From: Oceanococcus sp. HetDA_MAG_MS8 | GTDB taxonomy: Bacteria > Pseudomonadota > Gammaproteobacteria > Nevskiales > Oceanococcaceae | Reading direction: 5' to 3' | Assembly: GCA_019192445.1 (NCBI GenBank) | Contig: JAHCMK010000002.1 | Coordinates: 310,001-374,000 of the forward strand | Length of the DNA stretch: 64,000 nucleotides | Shown here: piece by piece, positions 52,336 through 61,113 of the stretch | Layout: each line of letters starts with the position of its first letter | How positions within the stretch are numbered: the first letter of the stretch is position 1 | Made by a program: the position numbers and the translations under genes | Notes under the pieces: model-generated | Seen by the model: only the letters and a program-made list of their open reading frames with translations | What the model was told of the DNA's origin: nothing | The model's database searches: none

Positions 52336-52899
52336 ATGCCCTCTTCCATGGCTAAGCCCAGCATGCCACTGCATGATCGCGATGTGCGCTGGGCGCGTTA
52401 TGCGGCGCTCGCAGCGGCCATTCACGTGCTGGAAGCGAGCTTGCCCAGTCCTGTGCCCGGTATTAAGCCGGGGCTGGCCAATGTGATCACGCTGATTGTG
52501 CTGTGCCGGCATGGTTGGCAGGCTGCCTGCTGGGTCACCGCCCTGCGCGTCTTACTCTCTGCTTTAGTTCTGGGCACACTGTTCGGTCCGACGTTTTGGC
52601 TGAGCCTGGCCGGCTCTTTATCTGCGCTGAGCGTCTTAGCGGTGGCCTACGCCTGTATGACTTGGCTGCCACGCCTGGCCCCCGGCCCTGTGGGTATGAG
52701 TGTGCTGGCTGCGCTGGCACATATTCAAGGCCAATTCTGGTTGGCCTATGTTTGGTTTATTCCCCACCCCGGGCTGCTCAGCCTGTTGCCCGTGCTCGGC
52801 GCGGCAGCCGTGATCAGCGGTCTATTGACGGGATTATTAGCCGCTCAGGTTCTGGAGCGCATGCCGGCACCCACATCCACCTTGCCTGCCAAGGACTGA
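52336..52899 (+). CDS. Gx transporter family protein (heptaprenyl diphosphate synthase component I-like)
   Basis: 187-residue integral membrane protein with about five hydrophobic segments (ITLIVLCRHGWQAACWVTAL, FWLSLAGSLSALSVLAVAY and others) and the motif PGIKPGLANVITL, diagnostic of this family. Despite the old name it is not a prenyltransferase. Members accompany NusG-domain-II proteins and ApbE and are thought to belong to flavinylated electron-transfer systems or to flavin transport. 18 bases after the NusG-domain-II gene. Confidence 0.82.
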   Translation: MPSSMAKPSMPLHDRDVRWARYAALAAAIHVLEASLPSPVPGIKPGLANVITLIVLCRHGWQAACWVTALRVLLSALVLGTLFGPTFWLSLAGSLSALSVLAVAYACMTWLPRLAPGPVGMSVLAALAHIQGQFWLAYVWFIPHPGLLSLLPVLGAAAVISGLLTGLLAAQVLERMPAPTSTLPAKD

Positions 52900-52916
52900 C
52901 ACGGGATACTGTTTTC

Positions 52917-53477
52917 ATGTCAAACATGGCCCTGCGCAACAACCTCCTCATCGCCCTGCCCAACTTGGCGGATACGCCTTTTGAGCGCACCGTGACCCTA
53001 CTTTGCGAACACAACGACGAAGGTGCTCTGGGACTGGTGATCAACCGCACCCTAGAGCTGAGCCTGAGCGACATGCTCGATCACTTGGAGCTCGATCATC
53101 AGGCCATCGATGGCTTGGAGATTCCCGTGTATTGGGGTGGCCCGGTCAGTACGGAGCGCGGCTTTGTACTCCACCGCGACGCCAGCCGCTGGGAGTCGAC
53201 TGTGGCCCTCAGTGATTCATTAAGCCTCACCAGCTCACGCGACATTCTGGCGGCCATTGGGCGCGGCGAAGGGCCTAGGCAGTTTTTGGTCACGCTGGGC
53301 TATGCCGGCTGGGATAGCGGTCAATTGGAACGGGAGATGGGAGAAAATGCTTGGCTGTCCACAGCCGTCGACGAAAGCATTGTCTTCGACACCGACATCG
53401 AGCTGCGCTGGTCACGGGCGACGGGAAAATTGGGCGTCAATGCGGTCAACCTCGACCCTCATATTGGCCACGCATGA
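52917..53477 (+). CDS. yqgE: YqgE/AlgH family protein (UPF0301)
   Basis: 186-residue cytoplasmic protein of the UPF0301 family. LRNNLLIALPNLADTPFERT, HNDEGALGLVINR, VYWGGPVSTERGFVLH, LVTLGYAGWDSGQLEREM and ENAWLSTAVDESIVFD are all family motifs. AlgH affects alginate in Pseudomonas, but the biochemical role is unclear. It overlaps ruvX by four bases, as in most gammaproteobacteria. The frame extends upstream within the Gx gene; the ATG at 52917 is the family start. Confidence 0.93.
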   Translation: MSNMALRNNLLIALPNLADTPFERTVTLLCEHNDEGALGLVINRTLELSLSDMLDHLELDHQAIDGLEIPVYWGGPVSTERGFVLHRDASRWESTVALSDSLSLTSSRDILAAIGRGEGPRQFLVTLGYAGWDSGQLEREMGENAWLSTAVDESIVFDTDIELRWSRATGKLGVNAVNLDPHIGHA

Positions 53478-53896
53478 GAGTCACACTGGGCTTTGACTAC
53501 GGTCTAGCCCGCGTTGGCGTTGCCGTTGGGAATAGCCTCACTGGCACGGCGAGGGCTTTGCCCATGCTCCCGCCTCCGCGAGACAAAGCGGGATGGGACG
53601 CCGTCAGCCGTGTGGTTCGTGAGTGGCAACCTGCCGAATTCATCGTCGGCATGCCGCCACAATCGGCGGGTAATGAGGCCTTACTCTCTGCTATTCGCCG
53701 CTTTGCACTAGAGTTACAGCAACGCTATGCACTGCCTGTACACTGGGTGGATGAAAGCTTGAGTTCGCGGTCGGCGGCTGGCGAACTCAGAGACGCCCGC
53801 GCAGCCGGCTTGAAATCAAACCGGGTGCGCCCAGGTGACGAAGACAGCCTTGCCGCCGCGGCCCTTTTGCAACAGTTTTACACCGACGGTCGATGA
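53474..53896 (+). CDS. ruvX: RuvX/YqgF Holliday-junction resolvase-like protein
   Basis: 140-residue RNase-H-fold protein involved in pre-16S rRNA 5' end maturation. TLGFDYGLARVGVAVGN is the first acidic motif, VREWQPAEFIVGMP the second strand, and HWVDESLSSRSA and DEDSLAAAALLQQFY hold the remaining acidic residues. Start overlaps the yqgE stop (ATGA), end overlaps the pyrB start (ATGA). Confidence 0.93.
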   Translation: MRVTLGFDYGLARVGVAVGNSLTGTARALPMLPPPRDKAGWDAVSRVVREWQPAEFIVGMPPQSAGNEALLSAIRRFALELQQRYALPVHWVDESLSSRSAAGELRDARAAGLKSNRVRPGDEDSLAAAALLQQFYTDGR

Positions 53897-54867
53897 ACCC
53901 AGCTCTGGATACGCGCAGCCCTGTCGCCGAGCGCGACGCCAACGGACGTCTGCGCCATTTGCTTGATCTGCGCGGGGTCGATGCGGCCTGGATGCAGCAA
54001 CTCTTTCAACGCGCTCAAGCTTATCTCCATGCTCCCGACCAGATTCGCGGCAATCTGAGTCTGCGCGGGCGCACCGTAGGCACGCTGTTTTTCGAGGACA
54101 GCACCCGTACTCGCTCCGCCTTTGAACTAGCAGCACGCCGCCTCGACGCTACCGTGCTGAACTTGGACGTTCGCACCAGCTCCACCAAAAAAGGCGAGAC
54201 CCTGCGCGACACGCTGCTCACCTTGGAAGCCATGGACATGGACCTGTTCGTGGTGCGCCACGGCGATAGTGGGGCGGCTAGCTGCGTGGCCCAGGCACTG
54301 GGTGGACGGGCTAGCGTTCTGAACGCCGGCGACGGCTGGCATGCACACCCCACTCAGGCCTTACTCGACACTTTCACGCTATGGCAGCATGGTTTTGATT
54401 TTGGCGCGTCCAGCATCACCATCGTGGGTGATATTTTGCACTCGCGCGTTGCTCGCTCTTTGGTGCGCGCCTTACGCATTTTAGGCTGCATGGACATCCG
54501 TCTAGTGGCTCCGCCCACCTTGCTCCCCGAAGCCCCGCAAGACCCCGCCATACGCATGAGCTCCGACCTGGATGCCTGCTTGCCCGGCAGCCACGCGGTT
54601 GTTGCGTTGCGCCTGCAAAAAGAACGCATGCGCGGCCCCTTACTCCCGGGCGCGAGCGAGTTTTATACGCGTTATGGGCTGACGCCAGCACGACTGGATT
54701 TGGCGCAGCCCGGCGCCTGGGTATTGCACCCGGGCCCGATCAACCGTGGAGTAGAAATTTCATCCAGTGTGGCTGACGGTGAGCGTTCGCTGATCCTAGA
54801 ACAGGTCCGCAACGGCGTGTTGGTGCGCATGGCGGTGATGGAAGAAATCCTCGGAGCATCAGCATGA
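53893..54867 (+). CDS. pyrB: Aspartate carbamoyltransferase catalytic subunit
   Basis: 324-residue enzyme forming carbamoyl-aspartate in pyrimidine synthesis. The carbamoyl-phosphate loop FFEDSTRTRSAFELAARR, LNLDVRTSSTKKGETLRDT, HPTQALLDTFTL, GDILHSRVARSLVRAL and LHPGPINRGVEIS are intact. It is longer at the N-terminus than E. coli PyrB, like the Pseudomonas class A enzyme that associates with a dihydroorotase-like subunit, and overlaps that gene by four bases. No pyrR or pyrI is present. Confidence 0.95.
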   Translation: MNPALDTRSPVAERDANGRLRHLLDLRGVDAAWMQQLFQRAQAYLHAPDQIRGNLSLRGRTVGTLFFEDSTRTRSAFELAARRLDATVLNLDVRTSSTKKGETLRDTLLTLEAMDMDLFVVRHGDSGAASCVAQALGGRASVLNAGDGWHAHPTQALLDTFTLWQHGFDFGASSITIVGDILHSRVARSLVRALRILGCMDIRLVAPPTLLPEAPQDPAIRMSSDLDACLPGSHAVVALRLQKERMRGPLLPGASEFYTRYGLTPARLDLAQPGAWVLHPGPINRGVEISSSVADGERSLILEQVRNGVLVRMAVMEEILGASA

Positions 54868-56093
54868 GCGGCCTACCTAGGGATTGGTCAGGACTGCAGC
54901 TGGGCCTGCCCGAACACGCCGCACCGGACTGGAGCCAAGTCAAACTGGCGTCCGGACAGAGCTGGCCTAGCGAGTTCTCACCGGCAGACCTTGTGTTAGT
55001 CCCAGGCCTGGTGGACCTGAGCTGCAATCTCGGCGAGCCCGGACCACCACACCCCGCCAGTATTGCCAGCGAACTCCGTGCTGCCCGCCGCGGCGGCTTT
55101 CAAACGGTACTCCTCAACCCGGACTGCCAACCTGTCGTGGACCAGGGCGCCGTCATCGAGTGGATTGAACGGCGCGCTGCAGGCGCCAATGGTGCCGAAC
55201 TCCGCTTATTAGGGGCACTGACCGATGGTCTGCAGGGGCAATCGCTGAGCAACATGGACAGTTTGCGCCGCAGTGGCGTGAATGGCCTCAGCCAAGGCCT
55301 GCGTCCTCTGCCCGAAGTCGCCGTCCTACGCAACGCCTTGCGCTATGCAGCTGGCCTGAACATGCGGGTGCACTTGCGTCCGGTGTTACCAGGCCTGGAC
55401 CAAGGTATCGTTGCGCAAAGCCCGGAGGCCAGTGCCTACGGGTTGGCGGGCATTCCAGTTGCCGCGGAAACTGCAGCGCTGGGCATTTTGTTGTCCTTAG
55501 TGGAAGACACTGGATGCCCCCTGCACGTGGCCCGACTATCCAGTGCGGCCGGTGTAGCCTGGGTACGCTGGGCGAAAAGCCGCGGCCTCCCACTGACAGC
55601 GGATGTGAGCTTGGCTCACCTGTTACTGACAAGCGCGGCTTTAGAGGGTTTTGGAAACCGTGGGCTTTTGGAGCCGCCCCTGCGCTCTGAGCCTGACCGT
55701 CAGGCACTGCTTGAAGGCCTCGCCGATGGAACCATTGATGCCATCTGCTCGGATCACCGCCCGCAGCCTGCAGATCAATATCAACAACCCCTAGCGAGCA
55801 CTCCCAAGGGGCACAGCAGCTTCGACAGCTTCTTAAGCTTGCTCTGGCATGCGCCTGAGCTCGGCGAACTCGACCTGGCCACACGCCTGCGTGCCGCCAG
55901 TTTGAACCCCGCAGACATCGCTGGCGTGCCAACCCATATGCAGCTTTTGTTTGCTCCAGAGTATCGCCCCCCGGGCGGACAAAGCCGTGAGTGGTTCAGC
56001 GCAACCCGCAATAGCCCTTACGCCGAACTGCCGTTGCAGGGACGCTGCCTAGGGGTCATCATCGACGATGAATTACAAATTTTTTCGCAATAA
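54864..56093 (+). CDS. Dihydroorotase-like non-catalytic partner of PyrB (PyrC')
   Basis: 409-residue amidohydrolase-fold protein. The first metal-binding motif, normally DxHxHxR, reads VDLSCNLGEPG, so both His are lost. The middle His positions are also altered, but ICSDHRPQ keeps the Asp. The fold markers VLVPGLVD, GGFQTVLLNPD and the C-terminal SREWFSATRNSPYAE remain. This matches Pseudomonas pyrC', an inactive subunit needed to assemble and stabilise PyrB. It overlaps pyrB by four bases. An active PyrC must be elsewhere. Confidence 0.9.
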   Translation: MSGLPRDWSGLQLGLPEHAAPDWSQVKLASGQSWPSEFSPADLVLVPGLVDLSCNLGEPGPPHPASIASELRAARRGGFQTVLLNPDCQPVVDQGAVIEWIERRAAGANGAELRLLGALTDGLQGQSLSNMDSLRRSGVNGLSQGLRPLPEVAVLRNALRYAAGLNMRVHLRPVLPGLDQGIVAQSPEASAYGLAGIPVAAETAALGILLSLVEDTGCPLHVARLSSAAGVAWVRWAKSRGLPLTADVSLAHLLLTSAALEGFGNRGLLEPPLRSEPDRQALLEGLADGTIDAICSDHRPQPADQYQQPLASTPKGHSSFDSFLSLLWHAPELGELDLATRLRAASLNPADIAGVPTHMQLLFAPEYRPPGGQSREWFSATRNSPYAELPLQGRCLGVIIDDELQIFSQ

Positions 56094-56165
56094 GCCCGCG
56101 CGCCGGGTACACTCGAGTCCGGCCGCGGGACCTGCGGCGGGAAGGACCACCTGTAGGGAGCACAC

Positions 56166-56534
56166 ATGCCTCGCGTATTGATCGTTGATGACTCGCCCAC
56201 CGAGTTGCTGCGACTGCGCCAGCACCTGGAGAGCGAGGGCTACCAAATTATGGAAGCCACCTCCGGAGACGACGCCATAGCTAAAGCCAAAGCCCAAAAA
56301 CCAGATGTGATCGTGATGGACGTGGTCATGCCTGGGATGAACGGCTTTCAGGCTACCCGAACCTTGACCCGAGACCCGGCCACCAAGGACGTACCGATTA
56401 TTGTTTGCTCGAGCAAGTCGCAGGACACCGACAAGCTCTGGGCAAAGCGCCAAGGGGCTAGCGACTACATCGTTAAGCCCTTCAAGCCAGCCGACTTATC
56501 CGAGCGCTTACGCGCCGCCTTGCGTAACGCTTAA
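56166..56534 (+). CDS. pilH: Response regulator PilH
   Basis: 122-residue stand-alone receiver. VLIVDDSPTELLRLRQHLES gives the acidic pair. VIVMDVVMPGMNGFQATRTL contains the phosphoacceptor Asp. IIVCSSKSQDTDKLWAKRQG and ASDYIVKPFKPADL complete the site. It resembles PilH, the regulator that favours retraction and acts as phosphate sink. GGGAG is well placed before the ATG. Here it lies with pilJ, far from pilG-pilI-chpA. Confidence 0.92.
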   Translation: MPRVLIVDDSPTELLRLRQHLESEGYQIMEATSGDDAIAKAKAQKPDVIVMDVVMPGMNGFQATRTLTRDPATKDVPIIVCSSKSQDTDKLWAKRQGASDYIVKPFKPADLSERLRAALRNA

Positions 56535-56544
56535 CATCGCGTAA

Positions 56545-56608
56545 GCTGGCCGGAGAGCCAGCGGAGCACCGCTTTTGCAGCCTGAATGAGGAGATGCGTC
56601 CAGGCTGC
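56545..56608 (+). promoter_or_regulatory. Structured leader between pilH and pilJ with GGA loops
   Basis: Hairpin 1 is GCTGGC-CGGAGA-GCCAGC (56545-56562). Hairpin 2 is GCAGCCTG (56577-56584), a 16-base loop containing GAGGAGA, CAGGCTGC (56601-56608). Both loops expose GGA, and further GGA copies precede the pilJ start (AGGGGAT, GAGGAC). This is the pattern of CsrA/RsmA-regulated leaders. Inference from pattern only. Confidence 0.4.
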
Positions 56609-56640
56609 GCAGACCTCTCTTCAGGGGATACGAGGACAAC

Positions 56641-58680
56641 ATGGCAGCTGCGAACAAGAAGGTCGGAAGCCGGCGTGAGCTGGTTTTGCTGGTCCTGGCC
56701 GCACTGGCCTTGGCCGCCACATTAGGCTCATATTTTTACTTGGAAAAAGCGGCCGCGGAAGATCGCGAGTGGCAGAACCTGACGCGCAACCTGCAAAACC
56801 AGGTTCAGGCTTTGGGCCAGATCGGTGATAACGCCTCGCGTGGCCTCATTCCAGACTTTCGGGCCTTGGAAGGTGCTCAGGCCAACGCCCTGGATAATCT
56901 TTTCCTGTTGGAAAACGGCGATGAGCTGATTGAACTGCCACCGGTTCCGGAAAGCACACAGCCGCTGCTGCAAACTCTGAATGACGCCTGGTATCCGCTG
57001 GATGACAGCATCAACCAGATTCTGGATGCCCGCGGCATGTTCAACTTGGCCGAGCGCAGTATTTTCGAGCTCCGCAAAACCGCCGCCTCGGCTCAGGAAC
57101 AGGCCCGCGACGCACAGGCCGAGCTCCGCCAATCTAGTCAGAACACGGGGCGGCTACTTGCCTACTCCCGAGTCCAAGTCGGGCTCGAGTCTTTGCGCGC
57201 TGATGCCCTACGCATTCTCGGCGCTGGCCGCGATGCCGATGTCACCATTCGAGAGATGAATGGCACCCTGCGCGAGCTTCTCAGTGAACTGGAGCGAACC
57301 GGCGCCTCTACTAGCGGTGAGCTGCCGCAGTCGATGGCCAAGTTGGAGCAGCTGCTCTCTGGCTTGTTACGCCAAGCCCCTCGCTTGGCAGAGACGCAGG
57401 CGGCTGCAGCCTCCTTGGCCCAGCTGGGAACAGCTGTGACCAGTGCGGCCATTGCTCTAGAAGACGAGCTCACAGCCTATGCCAACGCGCGGCCTGTTCC
57501 GCCCATGGCAATTTATTACTTGGGCGCGGCCACAGTGGGCTTGTTGGCCTTATTCGTGGTGCTGTTCCTCGTGAGCGCCAGACGCCGCTCAGTGTTGGCG
57601 GAGCGTTCGGAAAAAGCGCAGCAGGAAGCTATTTTGCGCTTGTTGGATGAAATTTCTGACTTGGCCGATGGCGATCTCACTCTGAACGCGACGGTGACCG
57701 AAGACTTCACCGGCGCCATCGCTGACTCCATTAACTTCACTATCGAAACCTTGCGCAATCTGGTGGGCACCATTCAGAGTTCGGCGCAGCAGGTCTCGCA
57801 GGCAGCCTCCACAACGCTAGAGCGCTCAGACTCTTTGAACAGCGCCGCCGCCGAGCAGACCGAACGGGTTAACGCCGCGGCCAGCTCCATTGAGGCATTG
57901 AACGTGGGGGTGCAGGACATGGCCAGCGAAGCCCAAACCTTGGCCCAGCAATCCGAGCTCTCTTTGCAAACCGCAAAGAGCGGTGGTGAAACCGTGCGCC
58001 GCTCCATCGACAGCATGGAAGCTCTGCGTGAACAGATTCAGGACACCTCCAAGCGCATTAAGCGTCTGGGTGAATCATCCCAAGAGATCGGCAATATCAT
58101 CGAATTCATTAATGATATTGCGGAGCAAACCAACACCCTCGCTCTGAACGCCGCCATTCAAGCGGCCATGGCGGGCGAAGCCGGCCGCGGGTTCGCGGTG
58201 GTGGCCGACGAGGTGCAACGTTTGGCGGAGCGCGCTGCGGATGCTACCCGGCAGATTGAGGGTCTAGTGAAGACCATTCAGGCCGACACCAATGAGGCCA
58301 TCATCTCCATGGAGCGGTCCACGAATAACGTGGTGCTCGGTGCAAGCTCGGCCGAAGAGGCGGGACAGGCCCTGGAAAAAGTGGAGGCCTTCGCTCACGA
58401 CCTGGAAGCGCTGGTGCAGCGGATCACCTCTGAAACCAGCCGACAGCTGGCTTCTACCCAGACCATTAACAGCGAGATTGAGGTGGTGGCCAGCTTGGCC
58501 ACGCAAACCAGCAACACCGCAGGAGAAACGGCGCGTGGTACGCGAGAGCTCAGCCAATTGGCCGAGCAGCTCCGTGAGTCCGTCGCTGGCTTCCGCCTGC
58601 CCGAGGCCCTGGAGGGTCATGCGGAAGTGGTCGACGATTCGGCGGTAGCCGAGGACGACGATAGGCGCGACGCGGCCTAA
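56641..58680 (+). CDS. pilJ: Methyl-accepting chemotaxis protein PilJ
   Basis: 679-residue receptor of the Pil-Chp system. TM1 lies at about residues 13-32 ([20 protein letters not shown]) and TM2 at about 290-310, framing a helical periplasmic PilJ-type domain with repeated modules. A HAMP-like linker ([19 protein letters not shown]) and the signalling tip [20 protein letters not shown] / [20 protein letters not shown] follow. The Gln/Ala-rich methylation helices are present. GAGGA precedes the ATG. No CheR (pilK) or CheB (chpB) gene is nearby. Confidence 0.93.
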   Translation: MAAANKKVGSRRELVLLVLAALALAATLGSYFYLEKAAAEDREWQNLTRNLQNQVQALGQIGDNASRGLIPDFRALEGAQANALDNLFLLENGDELIELPPVPESTQPLLQTLNDAWYPLDDSINQILDARGMFNLAERSIFELRKTAASAQEQARDAQAELRQSSQNTGRLLAYSRVQVGLESLRADALRILGAGRDADVTIREMNGTLRELLSELERTGASTSGELPQSMAKLEQLLSGLLRQAPRLAETQAAAASLAQLGTAVTSAAIALEDELTAYANARPVPPMAIYYLGAATVGLLALFVVLFLVSARRRSVLAERSEKAQQEAILRLLDEISDLADGDLTLNATVTEDFTGAIADSINFTIETLRNLVGTIQSSAQQVSQAASTTLERSDSLNSAAAEQTERVNAAASSIEALNVGVQDMASEAQTLAQQSELSLQTAKSGGETVRRSIDSMEALREQIQDTSKRIKRLGESSQEIGNIIEFINDIAEQTNTLALNAAIQAAMAGEAGRGFAVVADEVQRLAERAADATRQIEGLVKTIQADTNEAIISMERSTNNVVLGASSAEEAGQALEKVEAFAHDLEALVQRITSETSRQLASTQTINSEIEVVASLATQTSNTAGETARGTRELSQLAEQLRESVAGFRLPEALEGHAEVVDDSAVAEDDDRRDAA

Positions 58681-58736
58681 ACACTCCCTCTGAGTGTTGC
58701 TTCACCGATGTTCTGGGCGCGCCCCTCTTGAGGGGT
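58679..58736. terminator. Convergent terminator region between pilJ and the third pilus ATPase gene
   Basis: Two small hairpins fill the 66-base gap: AACACTC-CCTCT-GAGTGTT (58679-58697) and CCCCTC-TT-GAGGGG (about 58721-58734). T runs are short, so termination strength is uncertain. Confidence 0.35.
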
Positions 58737-58746
58737 TCCCAGAGCC

Positions 58747-59805
58747 TTAGCCGAAGGCAATACGCGTTTCGAGGTTCGCGGGGGAGTCGGCGTTGGCAAG
58801 GGCTTCTTCTTTGCTAATACGCCCCTCGCGGAATAAGGCCAACAAGGAATCGTCAAAGGTCTGCATTTTGCCGTCGGAGCTTTGTGCCATGGCCTCGCGC
58901 ACCTCATCCACCTTACCCTTGCTGATGAGGTCGGCAATAAAAGGCGTATTCAGCATGACCTCAATCGCAGCACAACGTTTGCCATCCTCTGTTCTGACCA
59001 GTCGTTGCGAGGCAATCCCACGCAGGTTGATAGACAGGTCTAAATACAGCTGAGCGCGCATGTCATGCGGAAACAGGTTGATGATCCGCTGTAGCGCCTG
59101 ATAGGCATTATTGGCATGGAGGGTGGACAGGCACAGGTGCCCGGTTCCCGCGAGCTGGATGGCCGACTCCATGGTCGAGCGGTCGCGAATTTCCCCAATC
59201 AAGATGACGTCCGGAGCTTCCCGCAAGGCGCTGCGCAAAGCGCGCGCATAGGACAGCGTGTCACTGCCCAGCTCACGCTGGTTCACGATAGAACGCAGAT
59301 TGGGGTGTAAATACTCGATGGGGTCTTCAATGGTCAGGATATGACCGTGGGCATTTTCGTTGCGGTGGCGAATCATGGACGCCAGAGTCGTGCTTTTCCC
59401 GCTGCCAGTTGCCCCCACCAGTAACAACAAGCCCCGCTTGTTGAGCACCAATTCCGACAACACCTTGGGCAAGCCCAGCTCCTCTAGCTGCGGCACCTCT
59501 GAGTTGACCAGGCGCATTACCATGGCCACTTCGCCGCGCTGGAAAAACACGTTCACCCTAAAGCGGCCCAGACCGCCGGCCTCGGTAGCGAAGTCCAGCT
59601 CGCGCTCACGCTCCAGCTCTGTTTGTTGGTCGTCGGTGAGTACGGAATAAATCAGCTCGCGCAGGGTGCTGGCGGTGAATGCTGTTTTCCCCACGGCGAA
59701 GAAATTTCCGTGCACTTTGATCTGGGCCGGCGCGTCCACGGTGAAGTAGATGTCGGAGGCCTCTTTCTCCAAGGCCAAGCGTAGATAAGGCAGTATTTTT
59801 TGCAT
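58747..59805 (-). CDS. Third PilT/PilU-type retraction ATPase
   Basis: 352-residue hexameric secretion-type ATPase. The N-terminal PAS-like domain (ALEKEASDIYFTVDAPAQIK) is followed by Walker A LLVGATGSGKSTTLASMI, the Asp box LTIEDPIEYLHPN, Walker B DVILIGEIRDR and the His box LCLSTLHANNAY. It resembles PilU more than PilT, lacking the PilT AIRNLIRE motif, but differs throughout from the PilU encoded 100 bases upstream. It could be a duplicated accessory motor. Same strand as pilT and pilU. Confidence 0.85.
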   Translation of the reverse strand: MQKILPYLRLALEKEASDIYFTVDAPAQIKVHGNFFAVGKTAFTASTLRELIYSVLTDDQQTELERERELDFATEAGGLGRFRVNVFFQRGEVAMVMRLVNSEVPQLEELGLPKVLSELVLNKRGLLLLVGATGSGKSTTLASMIRHRNENAHGHILTIEDPIEYLHPNLRSIVNQRELGSDTLSYARALRSALREAPDVILIGEIRDRSTMESAIQLAGTGHLCLSTLHANNAYQALQRIINLFPHDMRAQLYLDLSINLRGIASQRLVRTEDGKRCAAIEVMLNTPFIADLISKGKVDEVREAMAQSSDGKMQTFDDSLLALFREGRISKEEALANADSPANLETRIAFG

Positions 59806-59905
59806 GGTTTATACGCCCCGTTGGCGGCCCAGGCCCCATTGCATCGACGGCTGCTTGCAACCAAGCCGCGGCAGACTCACGGTGGCCCTATTCCTCACTA
59901 GTCGC

Positions 59906-61084
59906 TTAAGGTGCCCGGCGCTGACTGCCACCGTAAGCGTCGTCATCATCAAGTAAAGCCATTTTCCCAACTGTTTCATCATCATGCATGCTGGACGATG
60001 CGCGCTGGGATTCCAGCTTGATACGCAGCCGCAACTCATTTTTGGAGTCCGCATTCCGCATGGCCTCTTCATAGGAGATCTTGCCCTCCTCGAAAAGCCT
60101 GAATAGCGCCATGTCGAAGGTCTGCATGCCCTGCTCGGCGGAGCGAGTCATCACCTCCTTAATCTTGCCAACCTCGCCTTTAAAAATGAGGTCGGAGACC
60201 AGTGGCGAGTTCAGCAGCACCTCCACTGCCGCGACTCGGCCACCATCTTCACGACGCAACAAGCGCTGAGAAATGATGGACTTAAGGTTCAATGACAGGT
60301 CCATGAGCAACTGCTCACGCTTTTCTTCGGAGAAGAAATTGATAATCCGATCCAAAGCTTGGTTGGAGCTGTTGGCGTGCAAGGTGGCCAACGTCAGGTG
60401 CCCAGTCTCGGCAAAATTAATCGCGTGCTCCATGGTTTCTTTGCTGCGAATTTCCCCGATAAGGATCACATCTGGGGCTTGTCTCAGCGTGTTTTTGAGC
60501 GCCGCATCCCAGGACTCGGTATCCACTCCCACTTCCCGTTGGGTGACGATACAACCGTCATGCGGGTGCACATACTCCACCGGATCTTCAATGGTGATGA
60601 TGTGCCCGCGGCTTTGCTTATTACGCAGGCCCAACATCGCAGCCAAGGAGGTGGACTTCCCCGAGCCGGTCCCGCCCACCATGAGGATCAGACCCCGCTT
60701 TTCCATCACAACCTGACCCAAAACCGCAGGGAGCTGCAGTTTGTTGAAGTCGGGTATCTCGGTCTCAATGGTGCGCAGTACAGCGCCAGCGTAGCCCTGC
60801 TGTACGAAGGCATTCACACGAAAGCGGCCCACGCCCTCTGGAGAGATGGCGAAGTTGCATTCGTTAGACTCTTCAAAGGTTTTGAGCTGGCGGTCGTTCA
60901 TCAGACCACGAACCAAGGCCGCGGTTTGTTCTGCGCTCAAGGCCTTGTCCATCACCGGCGTCATTTGCCCGTCGATTTTCATGGCCGGCGGAAAGCCCTT
61001 GGTAATGAACAAATCCGAGGCGTTGCGATCCTTCATCACCTTCAGCAACTGCTGAATCAGACGGATAGCGGCTTCTCTTTGCAT
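59906..61084 (-). CDS. pilU: Twitching motility ATPase PilU
   Basis: 392-residue PilT-dependent accessory retraction ATPase. MKDRNASDLFITKGFPPAMK and EESNECNFAISPEGVGRFRV are PilU N-terminal markers. Walker A is LMVGGTGSGKSTSLAAM. YVHPHDGCIVTQREVGVDTE and LKNTLRQAPDVILIGEIRSK follow P. aeruginosa PilU almost word for word. Its C-terminal tail (SSSMHDDETVGKMALLDDDD) is acidic and of unknown role. 29 bases after pilT. Confidence 0.93.
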   Translation of the reverse strand: MQREAAIRLIQQLLKVMKDRNASDLFITKGFPPAMKIDGQMTPVMDKALSAEQTAALVRGLMNDRQLKTFEESNECNFAISPEGVGRFRVNAFVQQGYAGAVLRTIETEIPDFNKLQLPAVLGQVVMEKRGLILMVGGTGSGKSTSLAAMLGLRNKQSRGHIITIEDPVEYVHPHDGCIVTQREVGVDTESWDAALKNTLRQAPDVILIGEIRSKETMEHAINFAETGHLTLATLHANSSNQALDRIINFFSEEKREQLLMDLSLNLKSIISQRLLRREDGGRVAAVEVLLNSPLVSDLIFKGEVGKIKEVMTRSAEQGMQTFDMALFRLFEEGKISYEEAMRNADSKNELRLRIKLESQRASSSMHDDETVGKMALLDDDDAYGGSQRRAP

Positions 61085-61113
61085 TACAGGCCCCTAAAGC
61101 AACGGCTTTCAGA

